Positions 45,701 through 54,000 of a stretch of DNA of 64,000 bases are shown here, in pieces. How positions within the stretch are numbered: position 1 is the first letter of the stretch; each line of letters starts with the position of its first letter. Origin of the DNA: Lignipirellula cremea (GTDB lineage: Bacteria; Planctomycetota; Planctomycetia; Pirellulales; Pirellulaceae). A program made the position numbers and the translations under genes. The stretch is from NCBI RefSeq assembly GCF_007751035.1, contig NZ_CP036433.1, positions 5,995,001-6,059,000 on the forward strand, read 5' to 3'. The notes beneath the pieces were generated by a model, which searched no databases, was not told where the DNA came from, and saw nothing but the letters and a program-made list of their open reading frames with translations.

Positions 45701-47921
45701 TGCTGATCGCTTCGAGCTTCCGCAAGCGGATGCTGCGCAGCGTAATGTGGCGGTCGACATCGTCGGCCCGACGATGAAAAAGGCCCAGGTGTTGCGCATG
45801 AGCGGGCAGGAATCGCTGGGATTCTCCCTCCGCCCAGCTGCGACCATCGGTGCTCATCCACCAGCGCAGGATCCCGCCGCCAAACATCAGGCGGAGATAC
45901 GTCTTGCCCGGATCGATACAAGGCGTCGGAACTTTGTCGGGCGTCTGGAAATTGCGCTGCCCGGTGTCGACATCAGTCAGCATCAGACAGGTCGTGTCGT
46001 CGGGCTCGTTCCGGACGGTGCGGAGGATCTCCCAGGGCTGGCCTTTTTCGTGCCCTAGAAAAACGCCGACTCCGGTCGATACGTTTTCCAGCTCTACGAT
46101 CACTTCGTGCAGCCCCTCGGGCAGCCGTGCGGAAATCCAGTCGGCGTTCGCTTTGCCGCCGGCGGAAAAACGGATGCCGCCGTTGTCCAGGCGTTCCACC
46201 ACAGAGGCTTCATGTTCCGGCTGGGACCATTCCAGATCCGCGGGACGGTCGATCGTCGTCGTGACGGGCCGTTCCGGCTCCGGCAGGGGGGCGTCGGTAG
46301 TGCGACCGATTTCCAGCCGATAGAAGGCCGCCTTCCCTTCGAAGTAGGTTTCCTCGATCGGTCCAGCAAACGGAACCTGCAGCAGGACCAGGTCGCCGCG
46401 GCTGATCAGGATATAGCCATCGCGATGGCGGATCTCCACCGCGCCGCCTGCATGCAGGTTGCTGCGCAGGCTGCGGCGCTGGTCGTCGGCCGTCAGCGCG
46501 TAGGTGGACGGCATGGGATCTTCGATCTTGCGCGTGGTGCGATACGCGGCCCAGCAGTGGGCCGGTTTGCTGTACCAGGCGAGCGTGATTCCTTCCTTTT
46601 GATCGAACAGGTGAATCTGGAATGCCTCGGAGGAATGGTTCGGCTTCAGCTCCAGCCTGAGGACGCTGTCGTTGGTCCAGGGAGCCCGGCATCGAACCAC
46701 GCCTTCCATCGCGCCGATCGGAGCCTGGCGCCGCTCGATCGAGACATTCGTTTCCGAAATTTGCCCCTTATGGCCGCGGACTTCGGCCAGCCATTCTTTC
46801 AGCTGGGCTTCGTCAGGCGAATCGTCAAGCACCTGGAACGGCGCAAACGCCGCCTCCCGCCAGGCTGGCGGCTGGTAGTCGTCTTTAAACAAAGCGTCCC
46901 ACGGCCCTGCCAGAATGATCGGCTGGGCCGGATCAACCGGCTCTTCAACACCCGGCGCAGGTTCGGCCGGCGTTTCCGCAGGTGAAGTCTCGGGCGCTGG
47001 TTCTGTCGATGCGGTCGTTTCGGCCGGCGGCTTGATCGGATTCACCGGATCCAGGGTGAGCTGGTCGACGTGCGGAAAGTCGCCCGACGTTTCCATGCGA
47101 ACGACATTCTTCCCTTCGCGAAACGGAAACTTCCCCAGAGTGAACCAACGCTGATGCTCCAGGTCGTTACCGCCTGTCTGCTCGCCGGCAATATAACCCC
47201 GCAAGGTTTGCCCGTTGATACTCAGCGTCAAAGGGCGGCTGGCAAAAGCAGCGTAGCGTACGCGGACTTCGTAATCACCTTCGGCCGGCAACTGCAGGTC
47301 GTACTCCACAAAGGCCGGGCGGGTTTTGGAAACCAGCACCTGATTCTCGGCGTCTCCCCAGGAGCTGTTGTCAACGACCACATTCCCCCGATCAAACGCC
47401 TCCGCCTGGAGGGTGAAGGGAAACTCCAGGACCATCGCCTCCGGCGCAGGAGATGTTGCGTCCGCCGGCTGGTTCTCCGCTGGTTCTGGAGGATCGGTCG
47501 CGGCGGGCGAAGCAGCCGGATCGCTCCCGTCGCTGGCGAGCTTGTCGCCCGTCTGCTGAGGGTCGGTTTCTGACGGCGGAGCGAGCGCCCGGGGATCGCC
47601 GTCGCTGCTGGAAGTGGTGTAGAGCGTTTGCCGCAGGATCAACACCGCCAGCAGCAACAGGACGACGCCCGCCGCCATGCCGGCCAGAGGAATGACCGCC
47701 GAGGACCGCTCCTGCTGTTTGATTTGCTGCTGCAGATCGTCCAGGGAGACGTCGATCCGGCCGAAAGCCGTAGCGAGGTAGCCGTTCTCCAGCTCCTCTT
47801 TCAAGGCCAGTCGCAGCGACGGCGAGTTGACCAGCCGGGACTGAAGCACCCGCAACTGTCCCGGAGTCAGCTCTTCCGGAGCCGAGTCGCGCACGGCCGC
47901 GATCAATTGGGCGTCGTTCAT
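42714..47921 (-). CDS. Giant membrane-anchored protein with carbohydrate-binding-like and PQQ-like propeller domains
   Basis: Starts at the ATG 47921 (MNDAQLIAAV) with AGAGG 8 bases before; a GTG two codons earlier has unsuitable spacing. The 1,735 residues start with a cytoplasmic helical part, then a membrane helix (about 76-96, LAGMAAGVVLLLLAVLIL). Next is an acidic Pro-rich linker and a beta-sandwich at about 165-285 (FTLQAEAFDRGNVVV, LTLSINGQTLRG) similar to carbohydrate-binding modules. Two further lectin-like units lie at about 330-760, then a helical region of about 400 residues. Beta-propeller strands follow from about 1230 (QLNAYNLATGQTVWRG, LLECLDPETGELQW, LLSLDPATGLTQWRQ), with the spacing of PQQ-like blades. 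The C-terminus is another sandwich. Probably exposed outside the cytoplasm. The role is unknown. Confidence 0.78.
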   Translation of the reverse strand: MNDAQLIAAVRDSAPEELTPGQLRVLQSRLVNSPSLRLALKEELENGYLATAFGRIDVSLDDLQQQIKQQERSSAVIPLAGMAAGVVLLLLAVLILRQTLYTTSSSDGDPRALAPPSETDPQQTGDKLASDGSDPAASPAATDPPEPAENQPADATSPAPEAMVLEFPFTLQAEAFDRGNVVVDNSSWGDAENQVLVSKTRPAFVEYDLQLPAEGDYEVRVRYAAFASRPLTLSINGQTLRGYIAGEQTGGNDLEHQRWFTLGKFPFREGKNVVRMETSGDFPHVDQLTLDPVNPIKPPAETTASTEPAPETSPAETPAEPAPGVEEPVDPAQPIILAGPWDALFKDDYQPPAWREAAFAPFQVLDDSPDEAQLKEWLAEVRGHKGQISETNVSIERRQAPIGAMEGVVRCRAPWTNDSVLRLELKPNHSSEAFQIHLFDQKEGITLAWYSKPAHCWAAYRTTRKIEDPMPSTYALTADDQRRSLRSNLHAGGAVEIRHRDGYILISRGDLVLLQVPFAGPIEETYFEGKAAFYRLEIGRTTDAPLPEPERPVTTTIDRPADLEWSQPEHEASVVERLDNGGIRFSAGGKANADWISARLPEGLHEVIVELENVSTGVGVFLGHEKGQPWEILRTVRNEPDDTTCLMLTDVDTGQRNFQTPDKVPTPCIDPGKTYLRLMFGGGILRWWMSTDGRSWAEGESQRFLPAHAQHLGLFHRRADDVDRHITLRSIRLRKLEAISSMVDPQLLAAAPGYVNTLQHGVWLGEVLATLPEGADREKWLTAAAINSLAIGPRREFAVGLFDHLLASQAYRALPPEKKVAVLDEITLLIETPYEDPSFHQHVARYQAALADADSPFTALRDALLRSPMNTLHNNTLRYCEAALRVELIQRLYNRPPVELLELCRDARFYHMESRLPLIEWAEAVAERHAPREADAGLLGRLQPEWRQPLVEELSKDAYNILAEMNGVLEGGAFDDAARQIAAIEGSVFMGLAPSGQDARLLVSLPAAVKLAMNTHPELREAMRKEFEEIAGLRVRRAIHAGDVDAVTLIAVQFEATTAAAEAHRWLGDRALSSGWFARALSEYQQALPNARAVEKGELRPRIRLAAAMLGREEGQPPVAPVQFGDIELNPEEFENLVAEMIRRESTASVPVVQSQPPAPAPTGFAAESRGEPQTPDGNNRTTEVVSHVKSQNVDWAGRQMAYAVEGDLMYASNRFQLNAYNLATGQTVWRGEQTPGKMLRAQDWAMIPMRPLILGDRIFARMLYNTNLTLCCFQKADGKLAWSAVLPANESLVSDPVVLLDRLLVLTVARNTETESMLKLTTFDRETGEVVEAVDLVRLRDSWWTKRACCVTPFEDSLVAVLGGAVLCCDERGGVRWIRRETVLPSPEKANWLAAEEATWVRQHYQSPLATPQGVVVSQPGVRLLECLDPETGELQWRRILPDLERVWGLAGERLIVQTTGELLSLDPATGLTQWRQAIAAPLEAIRCTADGPLMYFVLQPAADADGQFDPVAVWRNPADGALLARATVTGMRHKEPRLGPLISGKEKHYLFYSPGLNDQARQLYELKPAGEVEPPIESLTDFEQVWLNHLPGKLIHAAEKVAPGWKLVSANLADKHKGELIEFQGKKEVLELSTLTLIPTTFLRQVEIPADGSPRLKMEIGCPAGTELAIQVRANGEEFWKKIETEGPPDTWRQIEVDLKPLAGRSVLLEVTVARRAGSVALSLGWKRLEITY

Positions 47922-48256
47922 CCACACTTCCTCTCAAAGTTCCTCAAACCACGGCGTTCCCTCTCTCGATTGTAGCCGCATTGCCAAGGCATACAACGAT
48001 CAAAGGGACGTCATGAGGAATCGCCGGCGGTCAACAGGACCAGTGATCGCCAGCACCGCCCAGACAGGGCAGGGAGAGAAAGGGCCCCGCAGCAGGGCAT
48101 GAAGGAGTCAGGCAGGACGCTGCGTCAAAACGGAATGTCACCCGGCGACATCGGGTTTCTCGGTTCCCCGTAACGGAACTCGCAAGAGTTTGGCCGCCGT
48201 TGCCATCGCCGAGAGCACTTCTGTCCAAAATCTGGCGGCTTCGGCTACGTGCTGGC
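47922..48256. other. Intergenic region holding a dispersed repeat copy
   Basis: This stretch lies between the TPR lipoprotein stop (48257) and the giant PQQ gene start (47921), both on the minus strand. It holds the repeat at 48176-48255 next to the TPR gene stop and presumably the promoter of the giant gene. I saw no gene. Confidence 0.5.
48176..48255. repeat. Dispersed intergenic repeat, first family, copy 1
   Basis: Similar to 49182-49259 in the same orientation; shared blocks include ACTCGC, GTTTGGCC, TCGGC/TCGCC and GGCTTCGGCTAC. Each copy ends immediately next to the stop codon of a minus-strand gene, so they sit in 3' flanks. They contain short inverted repeats around TTTGG and CTTCGG, suggesting RNA hairpins. 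Confidence 0.65.
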
Positions 48257-49012
48257 TTAGTAGCGGCCGGTGGAGAGCGTCGGCGTGACCATTCGCGTAT
48301 CGCCAGAGATGGTCGAGGCGCCGCTGGTGTTGAGATTCCGCTGCAGGGTGGCGATGCGGGAAGCGACGTCGGGCTGCAGGTTGTTGTTCTGGTACGAACG
48401 ATGGTAGTTCGCCAGAGCCTGGCCGTAGTTGCCGGCCTGCTCCTGCATCAGTCCGGCCGCGTTCCAGGCTCGCGAGTTATAGGGATCAATCTGCAACGCC
48501 TGGTCCAGGTGCACCTTGGAGGTAGGCAGGTCGCCAAACTCGTGATAAAGGCGAGCCAGTTCAATCCGGGCTTCGGCGCTGTTCGGATTTTTGTTGGCCC
48601 AGTTTTTCATCAGGCGGAACGAAGCATCGGAGCGGCCGGTCTCAATCAGCAGCACGCCCAGGGCTCGATGGCAGTCCACATGGTTCGGATCGTAATCCAG
48701 GCACTGGTTGTAGAGCATTTCTGACTGCGCCAGCAGCTGTTCATCCCCTTTGTCGACGCCCATCCGATGAAAGGTGGCCGCCATATTGTAGTAGGCGTCG
48801 GGGTTCGTCGAGTCGGTTTCGATCGCCTTCTGGAACCGGTCCACCGCCTGGGAGTAGTGGCCCGACTGGTACAGCCGTTTCCCCTCCAGGTTGTGGCTGG
48901 ACGACGCCATTTTACAGCCGCCTAGCAGACAGAGTCCGCCCAGGGCTAACGCTGTAACGCCGGGATGTACAGAGAGGATTGAAAGCGACACGGGGAACCT
49001 GCCTTCACTCAT
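48257..49012 (-). CDS. TPR-repeat lipoprotein
   Basis: The 251 residues start with a lipoprotein signal ending LGGLCLLGGC (Cys about 33). TPR units follow: AVDRFQKAIETDSTNPDAYYNMAATFHRMG, MLYNQCLDYDPNHVDCHRALGVLLIETG, ELARLYHEFGDLPTSKVHLDQALQIDPYNSRAWNAAGLMQEQ and YGQALANYHRSYQNN. About five 34-residue units span 40-230. Such proteins scaffold envelope complexes; PilF-like lipoproteins share this layout, but no type IV pilus gene is near. The tail ends in Thr/Ser. No strong Shine-Dalgarno sequence was seen upstream of the ATG. Transcribed apart from the DUF1501 gene further upstream on the same strand. Confidence 0.83.
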   Translation of the reverse strand: MSEGRFPVSLSILSVHPGVTALALGGLCLLGGCKMASSSHNLEGKRLYQSGHYSQAVDRFQKAIETDSTNPDAYYNMAATFHRMGVDKGDEQLLAQSEMLYNQCLDYDPNHVDCHRALGVLLIETGRSDASFRLMKNWANKNPNSAEARIELARLYHEFGDLPTSKVHLDQALQIDPYNSRAWNAAGLMQEQAGNYGQALANYHRSYQNNNLQPDVASRIATLQRNLNTSGASTISGDTRMVTPTLSTGRY

Positions 49013-49181
49013 CAGGAAAAATCAGCCGCCGCCCAGGAATAACTAAAGTGGCGGCAAGCGGGCGAAGAGTAACGCCAGGCAAGAACTGCCGCAAGAGGGA
49101 TTTTTTTCCGTTCGCTTGCAGGCCGTTCCCGGTTCCCGCGCCAAGCAACCACGCGATGGCCCCACTGCGTCCCTCGTAGCC

Positions 49182-49259
49182 AAACTCGCCAGTGTTTGGC
49201 CACTGTTTCCCTCGGCTAGAAGACTTCGTCCAAAGTTGGGCGACTTCGGCTACATGCTG
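49182..49259. repeat. Dispersed intergenic repeat, first family, copy 2
   Basis: Diverged copy of 48176-48255, here with clear hairpin halves (CGCCAGTGTTTGGCCACTG; GACTTCGTCCAAAGTTGGGCGACTTCGG). It lies next to the stop codon of the DUF1501 gene. I infer a dispersed element; two copies are seen in this window. Confidence 0.65.
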
Positions 49260-49271
49260 TCAAAGGCGCCG

Positions 49272-50642
49272 TTAAACAAACAGCTCTTTGATCACGTGGC
49301 CGTCGGCGATCGGGGTCGGACGCGGCTTGCGCGGGAAATAGGTGCGATGGGCATCGATCCCCAGGGCATGGTAAATCGTGGCGGCGAAGTCGGCGGGACT
49401 GTGCGGCACGGTATTCGGTTCTGCTCCCTGGCGATCGGTCGCGCCGACCACCACGCCGCCGGAAATTCCGCCGCCGGCCAGCAGCACGGAACCGGCTTTG
49501 GGATAATGGTCGCGGCCCGCCTTGGAGTTGATCCGCGGGGTGCGGCCGAACTCGCCCATGACGACAATCAGCGTCGTTTCCAGGCGGCCCCGCTGGTCCA
49601 GGTCTTCGATCAGGGCGCTCAGCGAACGATCCAGCTCGACCAGATTACCGGGCTGTCCGTCCAGCGAGAGCATCTTTTCGAACAGGCCGTCGTGGTTGTC
49701 CCAGGTGCCGCCGGTCCCGGAGGTGCGTCCTTCGTTCTGCACGGCCTGGTTGATGGTCACAAAACGGACGCCCGCTTCGATCAACCTGCGCGAGAGCAAC
49801 ACGCGCTGACCGTAAGCCGTCATCCCGTAACGCTCGCGGAGAGCGGCTGGCTCGTCCTCTAACCGGGCCGCCTGGCGGAGGCGTCCGCTGGTCAAGGTAT
49901 CAAACGCCTCGCGATGGGCGTGGTCGTGCAGGTGCAGGCCTTCGCCGCCGGCGTCGGCCAGCTGCGAAAGCTGATCCATCTGTGACAGCAGCTGGCGTCG
50001 GTCGTCGAGTCGCTGCTGGCCGACCAGCAGTTGTTCGGAAAGCTGGAAGTCGGCCGCCAGGGGATCCCGTTTGATATCGAACGCCGCGAGCGCTTTCCCC
50101 AGGTAACCGGGCGGATCTGTATAACGGCCGGCGACCGGAATCCCCACATGCGGCGGCACGCCCGGGGTGCGTGCGCCCTGCAGGGCCGATACCAGGCAAC
50201 CCATATTCGGGTAATGCTGGCGGCTGGCGTTTGATTCCGGCCCGGTCGGAAAGCCGTTCATGACATGCTGCGATCCACCGTCGTGCCGGCCGTCGATCCC
50301 CTGCCAGGAACGGACCAGGGCGACCTTGTGCATCAGCTGCGCCAGCTGCGGCATCTTCTCACAGATGAACGTACCGGGCACGCTGGTTGACGTCGGTCCC
50401 CAGAGCCCGCGGATGCCGCTTTCGGCCTCGGGCTTGGGATCGAACGTTTCAAAATGACTGGGTCCGCCGGCCAGGAAAAAGAAGATGCACGACATCTCTT
50501 TGGGCGCGCGGCCCGTCGCCGCTGCTTGCGCTTGCGATGCATGCAACAGGTCGTAAAGACTGAGGCCAAACAGCCCTGTGCCGACCTGCAACGCCTGGCG
50601 GCGCCCCATTTGATAAGTCCGTTTTGCGTCGCGGCATTGCAT
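49272..50642 (-). CDS. DUF1501 family protein (sulfatase-like fold), secreted
   Basis: The 456 residues begin with a short Tat-like leader (MGRRQALQVGTGLFGLSLYDLL). The DUF1501 markers follow: SCIFFFLAGGPSHFETFDPKPEAESGIRG, LVRSWQGIDGRHDGGSQHVMNG, NMGCLVSALQGA, WDNHDGLFEKML, LIVVMGEFGRTPRINSKAGRDHYPKAGSVLLAGGGISGG and VGATDRQGAEPNTVPHSPADFAATIYHALGID. The fold is alkaline phosphatase/sulfatase-like, with His and Asp residues placed as metal ligands. In planctomycetes DUF1501 genes usually stand next to DUF1549/DUF1553 cytochrome genes, but none is seen here. The biochemical role is not established. Confidence 0.9.
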   Translation of the reverse strand: MQCRDAKRTYQMGRRQALQVGTGLFGLSLYDLLHASQAQAAATGRAPKEMSCIFFFLAGGPSHFETFDPKPEAESGIRGLWGPTSTSVPGTFICEKMPQLAQLMHKVALVRSWQGIDGRHDGGSQHVMNGFPTGPESNASRQHYPNMGCLVSALQGARTPGVPPHVGIPVAGRYTDPPGYLGKALAAFDIKRDPLAADFQLSEQLLVGQQRLDDRRQLLSQMDQLSQLADAGGEGLHLHDHAHREAFDTLTSGRLRQAARLEDEPAALRERYGMTAYGQRVLLSRRLIEAGVRFVTINQAVQNEGRTSGTGGTWDNHDGLFEKMLSLDGQPGNLVELDRSLSALIEDLDQRGRLETTLIVVMGEFGRTPRINSKAGRDHYPKAGSVLLAGGGISGGVVVGATDRQGAEPNTVPHSPADFAATIYHALGIDAHRTYFPRKPRPTPIADGHVIKELFV

Positions 50643-51094
50643 GGTTCAATCCTCCAGCCATCAACAGGGCAACCTGGAACACGGGCTCATCGTATCAGCC
50701 TGTGTGGATGGGAGCAATTCACTTTCCCTCGAAAGCCCATCTTTCAGGAAAGCCGAGCCGGGGCAGCCTGGCACAGACGACGGCGGCCCCTGATCAGACG
50801 GCCGCGACGTCGCCACCCTGCCTGCGCAGCCTTTGAGAAGCCCGCCCCTATCCCAGACTGCACAAAAGACGCAGTCGCAGAATTCTCTCCCTCGACAGGC
50901 GTGTTTTGGTCCGAATCCGCAGAATCGGAATTCTTGCTCCAATTTGCTGGGTGTTTGTACCGATTATATCCGTTGTACCTTCGGTGTGCGGTACAGAGCG
51001 GCGTGATTGCGCCTATTTGTTCGGTCCAACGCCGAGGTTTCTGATTCTGCCGACTGGCGAATCGGTCGCTCGCGTGCGTGAGGAGAGATGGTAA
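50643..51094. other. Divergent intergenic region
   Basis: This stretch lies between the divergent DUF1501 and 51095 genes. A TA-rich TTATATC near 50965 preceded by TTGCTG could be part of a promoter, but spacing is short. I saw no gene or repeat. Confidence 0.4.
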
Positions 51095-54000
51095 ATGTCG
51101 AATCGTTCCCGATTCCCGATTTGGCCCTTTATTTGTATCGCCGCATGCCTTTTTGTGCTTTGCCTGATGGCGCCGCGAGTCTGGCGGGAATTCCAGCCCT
51201 CCGCGCAAGTTTCCGCAGAAACGGAGTACCAGGCGGACCCGATCATTGAACCGCTGCCGGCGGAAATGCCGTCCGACACCGCACGTTTCGTTTCGGCCTA
51301 TGCCGATGAGAACACCCATAATCCTTACGCCAGTCGCGGCGGTTCGATGCCGTCGTTTGCCATCGAGTCCTCGCCCAGGATAAAGTCGACCTCGCGGACC
51401 AATACGGCCAAACCCGCCAAGAAACCCTCTTCCCCGGTGCCCAGCTTTGGCCAGTTCTCTTCGAACGCCGCCACCGTGAGCGCCTCTGGCCCGTCGAGCG
51501 TCCCGGCGAAACCCACGGCGAAACCGTCCAGCGCGAAGCCCAGCTTCGGCCAGTTCTCTTCGAACCAGGCCACCGTGAGCGCCTCCGGCCCGTCGAGCGT
51601 CCCGGCGAAACCCACGGCGAAACGGTCCAGCGCGAAGCCCAGCTTCGGCCAGTTCTCTTCGAACCAGGCCACCGTGAGCGCCTCTGGCCCGGCGAGTGTT
51701 TCCGCGAAGCCCACGGCGAAACCGTCCAGCGCGACGCCCAGCTTCGGCCAGTTCTCTTCGAACCAGGCCACCGTGAGCGCCTCCGGCCCGGCGAGTGTTT
51801 CCGCGAAGCCCACGGCGAAACCGTCCAGCGCGACGCCCAGCTTTGGCCAGTTCTCTTCGAACCAGGCCACTGTGAGCGCCTCGGGACCGACGACCGTCCC
51901 GGTGGAACCGCCTGCACGGGAAGCGGCGCCGACGACCAGCGGCGGCCAGTTCTCGGCGAGTGTTGCGACCGTGAGCCCTGCAGCCCCGGAGCCCCCCCCG
52001 GTCGCACCCCGTGCGCCGGAAGCTGCGCCGACGACCAGCGGCGGCAGTTTCGCCGGAACGCCAGCGTCGAGTCCGCCGCTGCCGCCCGTCTCTCTGAACG
52101 AGCCGAGCGTGGCGTCCGCTCCGATTGCACCCGTGGCGGCTACGCCGAGTATTGCTGCCCCGAATGTTGCTGCCCCGAATGTTGCTACGCCGGGTCTTGC
52201 TGCTCCGAACCTCCCGGCTGCTGATACGAACGTCGCCGTGAAGCCGAGTCTGCCGACCGAGTCGAGCGTCGTGCTCGCTCCGCCGGCCGCCGTGGAGAGC
52301 TCGCCGGAGACTTCGCCTTCGGATGCGCTCGTCCTGCAGAGCGAGATCTCTGAATCCAACTTCGCAGAAATTGCGGCCGCCAACACGGCGCCGGAACCGC
52401 CGGGGGGCGCGATCGTTTCGAGCGAAATGGAAAAGGTCGCTGCCGAGCTGGTCCTGCCGACCATCGAGGCTCCCGCTTTGCCCGAAATTGAAGATGTGGC
52501 GATCAATTTTGCGCCACTGCCGGCTCCCGACCTGAGCTACGCGATCGACGGCTCGACGGCCGCTCCGCCGGCGACGGGCGGCGTGCCTCGACTTGCGGCT
52601 GCGGCCGCTGAAGATCGGACGTTGAGCCCTCGCCGCGCTGACCTGGATCTGCGTGCGGTGGTTGGCGCCCGACTGGGACCGCTGGCCTTGTCGCGACGTC
52701 AGTGCGAACCGGCGATGGAACCGGGCTTGAATGACACCGCTGCTCTGGGAGCGCTGGCCTTCGACGGCCGCGGCTCTCGCCTGGCCTGGCAACTGTCCGG
52801 ACTGTCCGGCGCCGTGGAAACGCCCGCGCTGAAAATGCCCGCGACCCCTTTGACGATGGAAGCGCTCGGCATTTGTCCGGCCGCCATACGTCCCCTGGTC
52901 GGCGCCCGCTATGCGGCGACCGAACCGCCGTCGCTGACGCCTGAGGTTGCTCCCATGCAGCCGGAAGTGGAAGGCTCCCAGGCGCCGTTGTCGCTGGCGA
53001 CGCCAGAGCGAAGTCAGCCGGCCGGCAGCACGCCGGGGCTGGAAGAAACGCCGTCGCTTTTGTCGGAACGGAAGCCCGAAGGTCAGCTCGACCGTAGCTC
53101 GCCCTGGCCGTACCCTCGCGCCCTGATCGATGCGGCCGCCAGACTGGAACAGCAGGAGCAGACCCGCGACCTGGGCCAGCGACTGCACCTGGAGCTGGAG
53201 AAACTGGCCGGTCTGCAGAGCTTCGACGACGACCATGCGTTTGGCATCGGTACGCGGTTGTACGCCATTTCGCAGGAAGCCTGGTCGCTGGCGGCTCGGG
53301 TTCCCGAGAACGCGATCAAAGTCGACCTGCAGCGTTTGTCGTACTCACTGGCCCGCCGCGTGGAAACCTGGCTGCAGGTGCATCGCATTGCGGCCCAGGG
53401 ATTCCAGGTTTCGCGTGTTTCGCTCGAACCTGAAGTCCTGAAACAACGGCTGGCCGATGTCGACCGTCAGATTGGACGCCTGAAACTGGCCGCTAGCTGG
53501 CGCCGGTATCTGCTGCTCGATGAACTCGACAAACTGGCCCTGGGCAGCGGCGTCGGCGTGGAGCCGGCTGACCTGGCCCGTTCCGTGATTTCGCGGATTG
53601 AAAGCTCCAAGCTGACACGGGAACAGGAAGAATTCTTCTCGCAGCCGGAGTTTGTCGCGCTCAAGTACGAGCTGTCGCGCTGGTCGATCGAACCGGTTGA
53701 TTACAGCGAGCTGCTGCGAACCCTGGAGGCATATGAAGACGATAACCTGACCGCTGACGCGCGTCCGCTGGCGGAGTCCATCATGTCGCTGCGATGGAGC
53801 AGCGGCGACGAGGTCAAAACGCTGGGCCAGCGGCTGGAAACCCGGTACCGGAACGCCAATGTTCGCGTCTCGGCGTCGGCCGAACTGCTCAATCGCTTCA
53901 TCCCCGATCCGCCCACTTCCACCGAGCCGGTATACGACGATATCCAGGGCGCCTATGTCCAGGGTCGCAGCCAGACCGAAGCGCAGATCCAAGTGCTGTG

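Noticed and set aside
50744-53236. Minus-strand frame of 830 residues over the repeat-bearing gene
   Set aside because: Arg-rich antisense of Ser/Pro repeats; start lies within the other gene.
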